DNA of 64,000 bases from Herbaspirillum huttiense (GCF_004367745.1 NZ_CP037993.1:2480001-2544000); one strand, 5' to 3'. Counted from the stretch's first letter, positions 1 through 12,622 are shown. Translations and numbers: made by a program. Notes: generated by a model from the sequence alone, not told the origin.

Positions 1-623
1 ATGGACAGCACCGAGTTCTCTTCGATGATGACGCCTTCGACCACTTCCGAACGGGCACCGATGAAGCAATTGTCTTCAATGATGACCGGACCGGCCTGCA
101 CCGGCTCCAGCACGCCGCCGATGCCGACGCCACCGGAAAGGTGAACGTTCTTGCCAATCTGGGCCGCCGAACCGACGGTGGCCCAGGTGTCGACCATCGT
201 GCCTTCGTCGACGTAAGCGCCGATGTTGACGTAGGAGGGCATCAGCACCACGTTGCGGCCAATGAAGGAGCCATGACGCGCCACCGCCGGCGGCACCACG
301 CGGAAGCCGCCCTTGGCGAAATCTTCAGCGGTGTAATTGGCGAACTTGGTCGGCACCTTGTCGTAGAACTGCGGGTAGCCAGGTCCGGCCGACATTGGCA
401 CGTTGTCTTCCAGGCGGAAGGACAGCAGGATGGCCTTTTTCACCCATTGGTTGACTTCCCACTGGCCGACGCCCTGGCGGTTGGCCACGCGCAGGGTGCC
501 ATCATTCAGGCCTGCGATCACTTCGGCCACCGCATTGCGGATGTCGGCCGGGGCGCTCTTGGGAGACAGGCTGGCGCGGTCTTCCCACGCCTGATCGATG
601 ATGTGCTGAATGGACTGTGTCAT
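1..623 (-). CDS. dapD: DapD, tetrahydrodipicolinate N-succinyltransferase (5' part, cut by window edge)
   Basis: Transfers succinyl from succinyl-CoA to tetrahydrodipicolinate in the succinylase branch of diaminopimelate/lysine synthesis, in the cytoplasm. The complement starts [16 protein letters not shown] and continues with DapD-like sequence ([34 protein letters not shown]) into left-handed beta-helix hexapeptide repeats ([35 protein letters not shown]). About 207 codons are present. The family is about 275 residues, so the C-terminus lies beyond the left edge. It lies 65 bases downstream of dapC on the same strand, so the two are probably cotranscribed. The start is the ATG at 621-623. 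Confidence 0.93.
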   Translation of the reverse strand, partial: MTQSIQHIIDQAWEDRASLSPKSAPADIRNAVAEVIAGLNDGTLRVANRQGVGQWEVNQWVKKAILLSFRLEDNVPMSAGPGYPQFYDKVPTKFANYTAEDFAKGGFRVVPPAVARHGSFIGRNVVLMPSYVNIGAYVDEGTMVDTWATVGSAAQIGKNVHLSGGVGIGGVLEPVQAGPVIIEDNCFIGARSEVVEGVIIEENSVLS

Positions 624-688
624 GTTGATGTCGATGAACTCTAGGGTGAACGGGAGAGAAACTGGCACCGGGGCGGGTGCTGACAAGC

Positions 689-1900
689 TCAAGCCTGGCC
701 GGCCAGTTTCTTCGTGAAGGCGACGATGCGTTGCGAAGCTTCCAGGCATTCGTCGACTTCGGCCACCAGCGCCATGCGGATGCGGCCCGCGCCCGGATTG
801 ACGCCATGCGCTTCGCGTGCCAGGTAGCTGCCCGGCAAGACCGTGACATTATATTCGGCGTACAGACGACGGGCGAATTCGGTGTCGCTGATGTCGACCA
901 GCTTGTCGACCTTGGCCCACAGGTAGAAGGCGGCATCGGGCAGGGCGACGTCCATCACTTCCTGCAGCAGCGGGGTCACCTGGGAGAACTTGGTGACGTA
1001 CTTGGCGATGTTGTCCTGCACGTGGGTTTCGTCCTGCCAGGCCAGCACGGAGGCGGCCTGGATCACCGGGCTCATGGCCGCGCCGTGGTAGGTGCGGTAG
1101 AGCAGGAATTTCTTGAGGATGGCTGCATCGCCGGCCACGAAGCCCGAGCGCATGCCTGGCACGTTGGAGCGCTTGGACAGGCTGGAGAAGGAAACCAGGT
1201 TGCGATAGTCACGGCCCAGCAGACGCGCGGCCTGCATGCCGCCCAAGGGCGGATCCTGCTTGAAGTAGATTTCCGAATAGCACTCGTCGGAGGCGATCAC
1301 GAAACCATAGCGATCCGACAGGGCGAACAGTTCCTTCCAGTCTTCCAGCGTCAGCACGGCGCCGGTCGGGTTGCCCGGCGAGCAGACGAACAGCAGTTGC
1401 ACGCGTTCCCATACTTCTTGCGGTACCTGGCTGAAATCGGGCGCAAAGTTGCGCGCCGGGTCCGAATTGACGAAATAGGGCTCGGCGCCGGCCAGGTAGG
1501 CCGAACCTTCATAGATCTGGTAGAACGGGTTGGGGCACATCACCAGCGCGCCGGGCCTGGTCGGATCGACCACGGTCTGGGTCAGCGAGAACAGGGCCTC
1601 GCGCGAACCGATCACCGGCAGGATCTCGGTGGCCGGATCGGGACGCGGGATGTCGTAACGCTTCTGCAGCCAGTCAGCGATCGCACCGCGCAGGGCGTCG
1701 CTGCCCAGGGTGGCCGGATACGAGGCCAGGCCAGACAGGTTGTCCGTCAGCGCCTGCTGGATGAAGGCAGGGGTAGGGTGCTTGGGCTCGCCGATGCCCA
1801 GGCTGATCGGACGATAAGCCGGGTCGGGCGTGATGCCGGCGAAGAGCTTCTTGAGCTTTTCGAAGGGATAGGGCTGCAGTTTGTCGAGTAGGGGATTCAC
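689..1900 (-). CDS. dapC: DapC, N-succinyldiaminopimelate aminotransferase
   Basis: A PLP-dependent fold-type I aminotransferase making N-succinyl-LL-diaminopimelate, one step after DapD. Visible features are the N-terminal [19 protein letters not shown] typical of betaproteobacterial DapC, the substrate/PLP loop [11 protein letters not shown], and the PLP-lysine segment [19 protein letters not shown] choose the GTG at 1900 (403 residues, M-NPLLDKL) because homologues begin there. The frame stays open upstream to a GTG at 1960, which would add 20 unrelated residues. A perfect TATAAT lies about 85 bases upstream. dapD follows 65 bases downstream. Function is assigned from family resemblance and the dapD neighbour. 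Confidence 0.93.
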   Translation of the reverse strand: MNPLLDKLQPYPFEKLKKLFAGITPDPAYRPISLGIGEPKHPTPAFIQQALTDNLSGLASYPATLGSDALRGAIADWLQKRYDIPRPDPATEILPVIGSREALFSLTQTVVDPTRPGALVMCPNPFYQIYEGSAYLAGAEPYFVNSDPARNFAPDFSQVPQEVWERVQLLFVCSPGNPTGAVLTLEDWKELFALSDRYGFVIASDECYSEIYFKQDPPLGGMQAARLLGRDYRNLVSFSSLSKRSNVPGMRSGFVAGDAAILKKFLLYRTYHGAAMSPVIQAASVLAWQDETHVQDNIAKYVTKFSQVTPLLQEVMDVALPDAAFYLWAKVDKLVDISDTEFARRLYAEYNVTVLPGSYLAREAHGVNPGAGRIRMALVAEVDECLEASQRIVAFTKKLAGQA

Positions 1901-2256
1901 GTCGCTGGACTGGAGTAAAGCTTTCCGGGCCAGCGTCTCGCGAGGAGCTCGGCCGGCCACGGCAAAGGGCTGGGAAAGTTGGCGATTATACCGTCATTTG
2001 AGGGCATTGCCGCGCGCCCGGTCGGCCTGGTGTTGAGTACTTGGCATGTCTGGCGCACAAGAAAACGGCTGTGCTGATCCTGGCCGGGCGTGTGTTCACC
2101 TTCCTGCGCGCTGGCAAAGAAAAAGTGCAATCCGGAAAATCAGGGACAGTTACGCGGTGTATTCAGGGGATTGTCAGGGAGAGTCAGCGAGTATTGTGGT
2201 CGCTCGCCAAAACGGGACCGTTCACAGGGCGGCCCACCCATTCCCGGAGAACAAGA
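1901..2256. other. Divergent intergenic region dapC / chemoreceptor
   Basis: About 356 bases between the leftward dapC and the rightward chemoreceptor gene. It holds the TATAAT for dapC at 1985-1990. Towards the chemoreceptor I see TTGTCA and TATTGT only 15 bases apart (around 2171-2197), which is too close for a confident sigma-70 call, and no flagellar sigma-28 pattern. The chemoreceptor ribosome-binding site GGAGA is at 2246-2250. No RNA gene or repeat was seen. Confidence 0.5.
1985..1990 (-). promoter_or_regulatory. Probable -10 element for dapC-dapD
   Basis: The reverse strand reads a perfect TATAAT here, about 85 bases upstream of the dapC GTG. No good -35 hexamer lies 16-18 bases upstream, so this is a -10-only call. 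Confidence 0.45.
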
Positions 2257-4029
2257 ATGAAAAGCCTCAAGGCGCAGCTACTGTCTGCGCTGGTCGTGAT
2301 GTGGATCGGTTTGCTGGCGCTGGCCGCCTGGTCCGCCTTCAGCGCCCGTGAAACCATGATCGAAGAACGCAAGGATGGCCTGCGCCGCGTGGTGGAAGCC
2401 GCCAACGGGGTGGTCAACAGCTATGTGGCCGATGTCGCGGCCGGCAAGATTTCCAAAGAGGAAGCCCAGAAGAACGCGCTGGAACGCATCGCTGCCATGC
2501 GCTACGACGGCGACAACTATCTCTTCATTTTCGATTCGCGCCCGGTGGTGTTGATGCTGCCCTCCAACAAGGCGATGATCGGCAAGAACGTGGCCGACCG
2601 CAAGGATTCCGAAGGCAAGGCCTATTACGTCGAGATGATGAAGGTCGGCCAGGAAAAACAGCACGGCTTCGTGCAATACATGGGCCGCCTGCCTGGTACC
2701 GACGACAGCAATCGCACCCCCAAAATGAGCTATGTGGTGCACAACAAGACCTGGGACTGGTTCATCGTCACGGGCGTGTTCCTCTCCGATGTGCAGGCCC
2801 AGTTCCGCTCCGACCTGTTCAAATTGCTCGGTATCCTGGTGGTGGTCGGTGGACTGGTCTCGCTGATGATGCTGGCCATCATCCGCCGCATCACCGGTAG
2901 CCTCGGTGGCGAGCCGGCCTATGCGGTGGCCATCGCCACGCGCATTGCCAGTGGCGACCTGACGGTGCGGGTCGATACCCGTGCCGGTGACAATCGCAGC
3001 CTGCTCTTCGAGATGGCCACCATGCGCGAGCGGCTGGGCGGCGTCATCAAGGGCATCCGCCAGGGCACCGATGCCATCGATATCGGCGCGCGCGAGATTG
3101 CAGCGGGCAACCTGGACCTGTCTTCGCGCACCGAAGAGCAGGCCGGTTCGCTGGCCACTACGGCCTCCAACATGGATACCCTGACCGCCACCGTCAAGCA
3201 GAACGCCGACAACGCTCGCCAGGCCGGTCAGCTGGCCAACAATGCCTCGGAAATCGCCAAGCGCGGCGGCGAGGTGGTGGGGCAGGTGGTGCAGACCATG
3301 GAGGGCATCACGGAAAGCTCGCGCAAGATCTCCGACATCATCGGCGTGATCGATGGCATTGCTTTCCAGACCAATATCCTGGCCCTGAATGCGGCGGTGG
3401 AAGCCGCCCGCGCCGGCGAGCAGGGGCGCGGCTTTGCGGTGGTGGCCTCGGAAGTGCGTTCGCTGGCCCAGCGCAGTGCCCAGGCGGCCAAGGAGATCAA
3501 GGCCCTGATCGAGGATTCGGTGCAGCGCGTGGGCGATGGCTCGGACCAGGTGGCTCGCGCCGGGGAGACCATGGGCGAGGTGGTGTCGGCGGTGCATCGC
3601 CTGACCGACATCGTCAGCGAGATTTCGGCGGCCTCCGAGGAGCAGCGCCGGGGCATCGAGCAGGTCAACCTGGCCATCGGCGAGATGGATCAGGTGACCC
3701 AGCAGAACGCGGCCCTGGTCGAAGAGGCGGCCGCTGCAGCCGGTTCACTGGAAGAGCAGGCGCGACGCCTGAAGGCCGCGGTGGCGACCTTCCGCGTCGA
3801 AGGAGAGGAGAGCACCGCAGCGCCCGCGCCGATGGCTGCCCCCAAGGTTGCGCCTGTTGCGGCCAAGGCAGCAATCCCGGTCAAACCACTGCCCAAGCCT
3901 GCGGCCAAGCCCCTGGTCAAGGCGGCCGCGCCGCTGCCACCACCAAGCAAGCCTGCAGCCCCCGCCAAACCGGGCTCTGCGGGCAGGTCATCGCCCGCAA
4001 ACGATGATGGGGATTGGGAGACCTTCTGA
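2257..4029 (+). CDS. Methyl-accepting chemotaxis protein, Cache sensor, CheR-docking tail
   Basis: A transmembrane chemoreceptor that signals to CheA/CheW. It is 590 residues from the ATG at 2257, which has GGAGA just upstream. TM1 lies around residues 8-30. The periplasmic single-Cache (sCache_2-like) domain at about 35-185 includes the [11 protein letters not shown] segment. TM2 is about 190-209, followed by HAMP to about 260. The signalling hairpin has the family core [21 protein letters not shown] and then the methylation helices. The C-terminus is an Ala/Pro/Lys-rich linker of about 70 residues ending in DWETF, equivalent to the NWETF pentapeptide that docks CheR and CheB on Tar/Tsr. The ligand is unknown; sCache receptors often bind small carboxylates. 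It is monocistronic, with a terminator just downstream. Confidence 0.93.
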   Translation: MKSLKAQLLSALVVMWIGLLALAAWSAFSARETMIEERKDGLRRVVEAANGVVNSYVADVAAGKISKEEAQKNALERIAAMRYDGDNYLFIFDSRPVVLMLPSNKAMIGKNVADRKDSEGKAYYVEMMKVGQEKQHGFVQYMGRLPGTDDSNRTPKMSYVVHNKTWDWFIVTGVFLSDVQAQFRSDLFKLLGILVVVGGLVSLMMLAIIRRITGSLGGEPAYAVAIATRIASGDLTVRVDTRAGDNRSLLFEMATMRERLGGVIKGIRQGTDAIDIGAREIAAGNLDLSSRTEEQAGSLATTASNMDTLTATVKQNADNARQAGQLANNASEIAKRGGEVVGQVVQTMEGITESSRKISDIIGVIDGIAFQTNILALNAAVEAARAGEQGRGFAVVASEVRSLAQRSAQAAKEIKALIEDSVQRVGDGSDQVARAGETMGEVVSAVHRLTDIVSEISAASEEQRRGIEQVNLAIGEMDQVTQQNAALVEEAAAAAGSLEEQARRLKAAVATFRVEGEESTAAPAPMAAPKVAPVAAKAAIPVKPLPKPAAKPLVKAAAPLPPPSKPAAPAKPGSAGRSSPANDDGDWETF

Positions 4030-4056
4030 TTTTCTCGGATTGAAATGAAGAAATGG

Positions 4057-4090
4057 ACGCCGTACCGGGTGCGCTCGATACGGCGTTTTT
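4057..4090 (+). terminator. Rho-independent terminator of the chemoreceptor gene
   Basis: ACGCCGTA (4057-4064) pairs with TACGGCGT (4079-4086) across a 14-base loop and runs into TTTTT at 4086-4090. Confidence 0.8.
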
Positions 4091-4167
4091 CATGGGGCCA
4101 GCGCATCGGACAAGAGGGCGGAAGCAGGCATCCTGGCGCGGTTTTTGGTCTGGCCGGGCCCGTGCGA

Positions 4168-4176
4168 TGTTATGAT
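4168..4176 (+). promoter_or_regulatory. Extended -10 promoter for smc
   Basis: TGT-TATGAT forms an extended -10 element about 60 bases upstream of the smc GTG. There is no convincing -35, which is tolerable for extended -10 promoters. Confidence 0.45.
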
Positions 4177-4236
4177 ACCGGCCGTTCCGGAAGCAAAAAT
4201 CCCGCTTCCTCTTAACTGATTCAATTTGTCGATAAC

Positions 4237-7200
4237 GTGCGTCTAACTTCCATCAAATTATCTGGATTCAAGTCCTTCGTCGAGCCTACGCACTTCCAGG
4301 TTCCGGGGCAGCTGGTGGGTGTGGTCGGGCCCAATGGCTGCGGCAAATCCAACATCATCGACGCCGTGCGCTGGGTCCTGGGCGAATCCAAGGCCTCCGA
4401 GCTGCGTGGCGAGTCGATGCAGGACGTCATCTTCAACGGCTCCACCCACCGCAAGCCGGCCGGGCGCGCCTCGGTCGAACTGGTATTCGACAACTCCGCC
4501 GGCAAGGCGGCCGGCCAGTGGGGCCAGTACGCCGAAATCGCTGTCAAGCGCACGCTCACGCGCGACGGCACCTCGTCCTACTACATCAACAACCAGTCCG
4601 TGCGCCGCCGCGACATCCAGGACATCTTCCTCGGTACCGGCCTGGGCCCGCGCGCTTACGCCATCATCGGCCAGGGCATGATCTCGCGCATCATCGAGGC
4701 GCGTCCTGAAGAGCTGCGCATCTTCCTGGAAGAAGCCGCGGGCGTGTCGAAGTACAAGGAACGCCGCCGCGAGACCGAGAACCGCCTGCACGACACCACC
4801 GAAAACCTTACGCGCCTGGAAGACATCCTGCGCGAACTGAACGCCAACCTGGAAAAGCTGGAAGCGCAAGCCGCCGTGGCCAAGAAATTCCACGAGCTGC
4901 AAAACGACCAGGAAGAAAAGCAGAAGCTGCTGTGGCTGCTGCGCAAGAACGAAGCCAAGGCCGAGCAGGAGCGCTTCTTCAAGGAAATCGAACGCGCCCA
5001 GATCGACCTGGAAGAGCAGACCGCCAAGCTGCGCCACGTCGAAACCGAACTGGAGCACATGCGCCAGGCGCACTACGCCGCCGGCGACCGCCTGCACCAG
5101 GCGCAGGGCCACCTGTACCAGACCAATTCCGAGATCGGCAGCCTGGAAGCGCAGATCAAGTTCGTCATCGAATCGCGCAATCGTCTGCAGGCGCAACTGA
5201 ACTCGCTGGGCGCGCAGCGCGACCAGTGGCAGCGCCAGGGCACGCAGCAGCAGGAAGAACTGGCGGAAGCCGAGATCCAGCTGGAAGAATTCGGCATGCG
5301 CGTGGAGCAAGCCCAGCACGCCGTGCAGGACACCAGCGACCGCCTGCCCTCGCTGGAATCGGCCTGGCGCGAGTCGCAGGTCAAGACCACCGAGTCGCGC
5401 GGCAAGATCATGCAGGTGCAGCAGCAGATCGAACTGCAGTCCACGCACCAGCGCAATGCCTCCAACATCCTCTCGGGCCTGGCCGTGCGCCGCGAACGCC
5501 TGCTGCAGGAAAAGAGCGGCATGGCCCTGCCTGACGAGACCCACCTGTCCAACCTGCGCATGCAGCTGGAAGAAAAGCAGGCCTCGCTGGAAGAGGCGAG
5601 CATGTATCTGGAAGAGGCGCAGGAGCAACTCCCGCGCCTGGAAGAAGAGCGCCGCACCGCCCAGGAACTGGTCAGCAAGGAAACCTCGGCCAATGCCCAG
5701 CTGGAAGCCCGCCTCACCGCCCTGAAGCAATTGCAGGAAAGCGTGCAGGCCCAGGGCAAGGTCCAGCCCTGGCTGGAAAAGCACGGCCTGGCCGAGCTGC
5801 CGCGCCTGTGGCAGAAGCTGCACATCGAATCCGGCTGGGAAACCGCGCTGGAAGCGGTGCTGCGCGAGCGCATGTCGGCCCTGGAAATGTCCAACCTGGA
5901 CTGGGCCAAGGCCTTCTTCAGCGACGCCCCGCCGGCCAAGCTGGCGCTGTACGCCCCCAATGCCGGCCTGGCCCAGCCCGAAGCCCAGCCGGTGGCGGGC
6001 CTGAAGCCCTTCGTGACCCTGCTGCAGTTGAATGATCCGGGTCTGCGCGCCCTGATGAACGACTGGCTCAATCACATCTACATCGCCGACGACACGGCCA
6101 CCGCCTTTGCCGAGCGCGCCAAGCTGCCACTGGGCGGCTTGTTCGTGACCCGCCAGGGCCATGTGGTGAGCAATGCCAGCGTGCGTTTCTATGCCTCCGA
6201 TTCGGAGCAGGACGGCATGCTGGCGCGCCAGCAGGAAATCGAGAACATCACCAAGCAGCAACGTGCCCAGGCTATGCTGGCCGAGGAAGCCAAGGGCCGT
6301 GCCGTGCGTGCCGAGGCAGCCCTGTCGGGCGCATCGCAGCGTCTGCAGGAACTGCGCCAGCGCGTCAATTCGCTCACGCAATCGGCACACAGCCTGCAGA
6401 TCGAGGTGATGAAGCTGGCCGAAGTGCAGGAGCGCTTCAACCAGCGCAGCACCCAGATCGCCACTGATCTGGAAGAAATCGGGATGCAGGAAGCCGAGCA
6501 GCAGCAGGTGCAGGCCGAATCCGAGGCCCGCTTCGAAGAGCTGGACATCGAACTGGCCGAACTGCAGGAACAGCACGAGAACGGCCAGACCGATTACCTG
6601 AACAAGGAACAGCAGCTCAACGACGCCCGCACCCGCCTGCGCGAGCTGGAGCGCGCCGCCCAGGAAACCGAGTTCGCCGAGAAGTCGCATCGCAACAAGA
6701 TCGAGGAACTCAAGCGCGGCATTGCCACCGCCCTGGAACAGGCGGCGCAACTGTTTGCCAGCATGCAGCAAGGCTCGCTGGAACTGGAAAGCCTGGATGA
6801 CCAGGCCGCCCAGGCCGGCCTGCAGGAATTGCTGGACCGCCGCAGCGAGCAGGAACGTGCGCTGGCCGATGCCCGCCACGAGCTGGATCAGCTGTCCCAG
6901 CAACTTCGTTCACATGAAGAATCGCGCATGCAGGCTGAACGCAGTCTGCAGCCCCAGCGTGACCGCATCACCGAACTGCAACTGAAGGAACAGGCCGCGC
7001 GCCTGAACCAGGAGCAATTCTCCGAAGCGCTGGCGCAGACCCAGGCCGACGAGGCCGCGCTGTCGGAAAAACTGACCAGCGACATGCGTCCGTCCTACCT
7101 GCAAGGCGAAGTGACGCGCCTCACCAATGCCATCGCCGCGCTGGGGGCGGTCAACCTGGCCGCGCTGGACGAACTGGCCACGGCTTCCGAGCGCAAGCAC

Positions 7201-7767
7201 TTCCTCGATGCCCAGCATGCCGACCTGAACGAAGCCATCACCACGCTGCAGGATGCGATCCACAAGATCGACATGGAAACCCGGGATTTGCTGCAGGACA
7301 CCTTCGACAAGGTCAATCACCACTTCTCGGAACTGTTCCCGGTGCTCTTCGGCGGCGGCCAGGCCAAACTCATCATGACCGGCGACGAGATCCTCGATTC
7401 CGGCGTGCAGGTCATGGCGCAGCCGCCGGGCAAGAAGAACGCCACGATTCACCTGCTCTCCGGTGGCGAGAAGGCACTGACCGCCACGGCCCTGGTGTTC
7501 TCCATGTTCCAGCTCAATCCGGCCCCGTTCTGCTTGCTCGACGAAGTGGACGCGCCGCTGGACGATGCCAACACCGAACGCTTCGCCAACATGGTCAAGC
7601 GCATGTCGGAGTACACCCAGTTCCTCTTCATTTCCCACAACAAGATCGCCATGGAAATGGCGCAGCAGCTGATCGGGGTGACCATGCAGGAGCAGGGCGT
7701 GTCGCGCATCGTGGCGGTGGACATGGAGTCGGCCGCCAACTTCTCCAGCGCCGAGCAGGCCGCCTGA
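4237..7767 (+). CDS. smc: Chromosome segregation protein SMC
   Basis: The ATPase core of the SMC-ScpAB condensin-like complex that organises and segregates the chromosome. It is 1176 residues, starting at GTG. The N-terminal head has Walker A GPNGCGKSN (about residues 30-38). Two long coiled-coil arms, extremely rich in Glu, Gln, Leu and Arg, flank a hinge around residues 500-650 (WLEKHGLAELPRL to GHVVSNASVRFYA). The C-terminal head has the signature LSGGEKALTATAL (about 1075) and Walker B CLLDEVDAPLDD (about 1100). The length is normal for SMC. scpA and scpB are not in the window. Downstream come zipA and ligA, a linkage common in betaproteobacteria. Confidence 0.97.
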   Translation: MRLTSIKLSGFKSFVEPTHFQVPGQLVGVVGPNGCGKSNIIDAVRWVLGESKASELRGESMQDVIFNGSTHRKPAGRASVELVFDNSAGKAAGQWGQYAEIAVKRTLTRDGTSSYYINNQSVRRRDIQDIFLGTGLGPRAYAIIGQGMISRIIEARPEELRIFLEEAAGVSKYKERRRETENRLHDTTENLTRLEDILRELNANLEKLEAQAAVAKKFHELQNDQEEKQKLLWLLRKNEAKAEQERFFKEIERAQIDLEEQTAKLRHVETELEHMRQAHYAAGDRLHQAQGHLYQTNSEIGSLEAQIKFVIESRNRLQAQLNSLGAQRDQWQRQGTQQQEELAEAEIQLEEFGMRVEQAQHAVQDTSDRLPSLESAWRESQVKTTESRGKIMQVQQQIELQSTHQRNASNILSGLAVRRERLLQEKSGMALPDETHLSNLRMQLEEKQASLEEASMYLEEAQEQLPRLEEERRTAQELVSKETSANAQLEARLTALKQLQESVQAQGKVQPWLEKHGLAELPRLWQKLHIESGWETALEAVLRERMSALEMSNLDWAKAFFSDAPPAKLALYAPNAGLAQPEAQPVAGLKPFVTLLQLNDPGLRALMNDWLNHIYIADDTATAFAERAKLPLGGLFVTRQGHVVSNASVRFYASDSEQDGMLARQQEIENITKQQRAQAMLAEEAKGRAVRAEAALSGASQRLQELRQRVNSLTQSAHSLQIEVMKLAEVQERFNQRSTQIATDLEEIGMQEAEQQQVQAESEARFEELDIELAELQEQHENGQTDYLNKEQQLNDARTRLRELERAAQETEFAEKSHRNKIEELKRGIATALEQAAQLFASMQQGSLELESLDDQAAQAGLQELLDRRSEQERALADARHELDQLSQQLRSHEESRMQAERSLQPQRDRITELQLKEQAARLNQEQFSEALAQTQADEAALSEKLTSDMRPSYLQGEVTRLTNAIAALGAVNLAALDELATASERKHFLDAQHADLNEAITTLQDAIHKIDMETRDLLQDTFDKVNHHFSELFPVLFGGGQAKLIMTGDEILDSGVQVMAQPPGKKNATIHLLSGGEKALTATALVFSMFQLNPAPFCLLDEVDAPLDDANTERFANMVKRMSEYTQFLFISHNKIAMEMAQQLIGVTMQEQGVSRIVAVDMESAANFSSAEQAA

Positions 7768-8167
7768 TGATTTGTGCGGCAATGGCCTGCGGCTTTGTCG
7801 GCTTGACAAGCAGGGGGTGTGACCGTACCCTGAAAACCTTGCCGGCCAGCCCGCAGCGGGCGCAAGCCCCAGCTGGAACCGTTCTGATTCGGCCCCCACG
7901 GGCCATGGAAAAATAACAATATCTTGACCGCGCACTTGCCGTACCCGATCCGTCCGATACCCCTGCATGGCTCCGCTGAGCCGGTGCAGGCGGCTGCCAG
8001 CGCTGCGGCAGCATCGACGGAGCGCCGTGTGAGCGGCCCGCGCGGTCCAGGCTTTCTTGGATTGATAGGATTCGGATTTCTTCGATGAGCAGCTTTTCCC
8101 AGCCGACCATGCCACGCGGCGCCCATGATGGCGCCCTCCAGCCCGCCAGCCTGAAAGGTCGTGCAGC
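7768..8167 (+). other. 400-base intergenic region between smc and zipA
   Basis: No supported gene on either strand. It is GC-rich with several short palindromic patches (for example GCTGCC...GGCAGC near 7990-8010) but no hairpin with a T run, so no smc terminator was identified. A possible promoter lies at 7803-7831. The length is unusual for this otherwise compact stretch. Confidence 0.5.
7803..7831 (+). promoter_or_regulatory. Possible sigma-70 promoter upstream of zipA-ligA
   Basis: A perfect -35 TTGACA (7803-7808), a 17-base spacer and the weak -10 TACCCT (7826-7831). It would give a leader of about 330 bases before zipA. The -35 and spacing are good but the -10 is poor. Confidence 0.35.
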
Positions 8168-9508
8168 ATGATGATGGATCTCCAGACCAGCCTGATCATC
8201 CTGGGCGGCGTCTTCGTCGCCGGGGTCATCACCTACAACAAGTGGCAGGAGCACAAGGCGCGCAAGACCGTGGAGCGCGCCTTTTCTTCGTCCCATGATG
8301 ATGTCCTGATGTCGCCGGACGAGCCGGCGGCCACGGCCGAGCCCGTGTTCGCACCGCCCGTGTCCGAGCGCACTGCGCCTGCGCCGCGGATGGCCGAGCC
8401 GACGCTCGACGCTGATGCCGGACGCGCCGAGCCCTCCTTCTACGACCTGCCCGAACGCAAGCCGGTCCCGGCTCCGGTGAAGGCCTATCAGGAACAGGCC
8501 GAGTTTGAGCCGCGTGAACCCTTCCTGGGTGAGCCGCCGGTGAGCACGGCTGCGCCCGCCGGAGCCGCTGCCGATGAAGCCGTGCTGGGTGAAGCGATGG
8601 CCCAGGCACCGCAATCGACGGTGGCCCAGGTCATTGCCGGAGCGGAAGAGCAGGGCGATACCGTCCCCGCCTTCACGCCGCCGCCCGAGATGCAGGCCCG
8701 CCTGGCCCCCAAGCGCGAATTGCCGGTGGACGAACTGATCGACTGCAACATCCCCATCGCCCTGGAAAACCCGCTGCGCGGCGACAAGCTGCTGCCGATG
8801 CTGCAAGGCCTGCGCCATGTCGGCAACAAGCCGGTGCATTTCATCGGCCGCACCACCGACGGCGACTGGGAAGCCATCGCCCACGGCAGCATCTACAACG
8901 CCTTGCTGGCGGGTGCGCAGCTGGCCAATCGCAGCAATGCCATCAACGAGATCGAGTATTCGGAACTGGTCATGCGCCTGCGCGACCTGACCGATTCGCT
9001 CTCGGGCGAGCCGGAACTGCCGGACATGCCGGACGTCATCCGCACCGCCCAGGCGCTGCACCAGTTCATCATTGACCATGATGCGCAACTGTCGGTGAAC
9101 GTGCGTTCGCAAGGCGCGCCCTGGAGTCTGGCGACCTTGCTGGCCGCACTGACCCGCCAGGGTTTCGATCGCCGTACCGAAGGCTATCTGGTAATGCAGG
9201 ATGGCGAAGGTGAAGTGCTCTTCGCCCTCTCCACCAATGCCACGCCGACCGATGAAACCACCGATCGCCTGACCCTGTTGCTGGACGTGCCCCGTGTGGC
9301 GCCGTCGCGCGATGGCTACGGTGCTCTGGTGGCCTGCGCCAAGTCGCTGTCGGCTCGCCTGGGTGGCGTCATCGTCGATGACAGCGACCAGCCCCTGACC
9401 GATGAAGCCCTTTCCGATATCGCCGAACAGGTGGCCGCGTTCTACAGCGCCATGGAATCGGCCGAGATCCCTGCCGGTTCCACCCGTGCCTTGCGCTTGT
9501 TCAGCTAA
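8168..9508 (+). CDS. zipA: ZipA-like cell division protein, FtsZ membrane tether
   Basis: A bitopic inner-membrane division protein that binds the FtsZ tail and anchors the Z ring. It is 446 residues. The N-terminal membrane helix is at about residues 5-23 (TSLIILGGVFVAGVITY), followed by a basic stretch and a long Pro/Ala/Glu-rich unstructured linker to about 175. A globular C-terminal domain from about 180 matches the ZipA FtsZ-binding domain layout. Sequence conservation in this family is low, so the call leans on architecture and on the smc-zipA-ligA order, which is conserved in betaproteobacteria. The start has three consecutive ATGs (8168, 8171, 8174). An AAAGG lies about 10 bases before the first. 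Confidence 0.85.
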   Translation: MMMDLQTSLIILGGVFVAGVITYNKWQEHKARKTVERAFSSSHDDVLMSPDEPAATAEPVFAPPVSERTAPAPRMAEPTLDADAGRAEPSFYDLPERKPVPAPVKAYQEQAEFEPREPFLGEPPVSTAAPAGAAADEAVLGEAMAQAPQSTVAQVIAGAEEQGDTVPAFTPPPEMQARLAPKRELPVDELIDCNIPIALENPLRGDKLLPMLQGLRHVGNKPVHFIGRTTDGDWEAIAHGSIYNALLAGAQLANRSNAINEIEYSELVMRLRDLTDSLSGEPELPDMPDVIRTAQALHQFIIDHDAQLSVNVRSQGAPWSLATLLAALTRQGFDRRTEGYLVMQDGEGEVLFALSTNATPTDETTDRLTLLLDVPRVAPSRDGYGALVACAKSLSARLGGVIVDDSDQPLTDEALSDIAEQVAAFYSAMESAEIPAGSTRALRLFS

Positions 9509-11605
<2,097 letters not shown>

Positions 11606-11644
11606 TCACCTTGTCTTTTTATTCATATAGAATGCCGCCCGTAA

Positions 11645-11666
11645 GCAGTCCCGTTCCCGGGACTGC
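11645..11666 (+). other. Perfect 9-bp hairpin between ligA and galU
   Basis: GCAGTCCCG pairs with CGGGACTGC around a TTCC tetraloop. It is a very stable stem but has no T run after it, so it may be a transcript-end stabiliser or part of the galU leader rather than an intrinsic terminator. Confidence 0.5.
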
Positions 11667-11731
11667 GGTGCAGGATTCACCGCATCACGCCATAACAACA
11701 TAACAAGACCCATCCTTACCTCGGAGTCATG

Positions 11732-12622
11732 ATGATCAAGAAGATCAAGAAAGCCGTTTTTCCTGTCGCCGGTCTCGGTAGCCGCTTCCTGCCCGCCACC
11801 AAGGCCCAGCCCAAGGAAATGCTGCCCATCGTCGACAAACCGCTGATTCACTATGCCGTGGAAGAGGCGGTCGCCGCCGGCATCACGGAAATGGTGTTCA
11901 TCACCGGCCGCAACAAGCGCGCCATCGAGGACCACTTCGACAAGGCCTACGAGCTGGAATCCGAGCTGGAAGCCGCCGGCAAGAAGAAGCTGCTGGAGAT
12001 CGTGCAGAACGTGGTGCCCAAGAACGTCAACTGCATCTTCATCCGTCAGTCCGAGCCGCTGGGCCTGGGCCACGCCGTGCTGTGCGCGCGTCCGGTGGTG
12101 GGTGAAGAACCCTTCGCCATCCTGCTGGCCGATGACTTCATGGACACCGATGAGGGCGTCAAGCCGGTGCTCGCACAGATGACCGACATCTATGCACGTG
12201 AAGGCATGAGCATGCTGGCCGTGCAGGAAGTGCCCAAGAACGATACCCGCCAATACGGCATCGTCAGCGCCACGCCTTACCAGCCGGACCTGGAGCGCAT
12301 CAACGCCATCGTCGAAAAGCCGGCCCCGGAAGAAGCCCCGTCCACGCTGGCCGTGGTGGGGCGCTATGTGTTGAACAGCCGCATCTTCCACTACCTGGAA
12401 AACATCCCGCGCGGCGCTGGCGGCGAGATCCAGCTCACCGACGGCATCGCCAAGCTGATGCAGGCCGAATCCGTGCTGGCCTACCGTTACCAGGGCCAGC
12501 GTTATGATTGCGGTTCCAAGCTGGGTTACCTCAAGGCCATGGTGGCCATGGGCCTGAAGCACCCGGAAACCGGTCCGGCCTTCTCGGAATACCTGCAGGA
12601 AGTGGCCAGCAAGGCGCGCTGA
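11732..12622 (+). CDS. galU: UTP-glucose-1-phosphate uridylyltransferase GalU
   Basis: Makes UDP-glucose for exopolysaccharide, LPS core and trehalose synthesis. It is 296 residues from this ATG. The nucleotidyltransferase signature [18 protein letters not shown] is at the N-terminus, followed by [16 protein letters not shown], the catalytic-site Asp segment LLADDFMD, and the sugar-binding [11 protein letters not shown] and [10 protein letters not shown]. The ATG at 11732 sits 5 bases after GGAG (11723-11726). An in-frame ATG at 11729 is only 2 bases from it and is less likely. It probably has its own transcription start, as a 126-base gap with a strong hairpin separates it from ligA. Confidence 0.96.
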   Translation: MIKKIKKAVFPVAGLGSRFLPATKAQPKEMLPIVDKPLIHYAVEEAVAAGITEMVFITGRNKRAIEDHFDKAYELESELEAAGKKKLLEIVQNVVPKNVNCIFIRQSEPLGLGHAVLCARPVVGEEPFAILLADDFMDTDEGVKPVLAQMTDIYAREGMSMLAVQEVPKNDTRQYGIVSATPYQPDLERINAIVEKPAPEEAPSTLAVVGRYVLNSRIFHYLENIPRGAGGEIQLTDGIAKLMQAESVLAYRYQGQRYDCGSKLGYLKAMVAMGLKHPETGPAFSEYLQEVASKAR

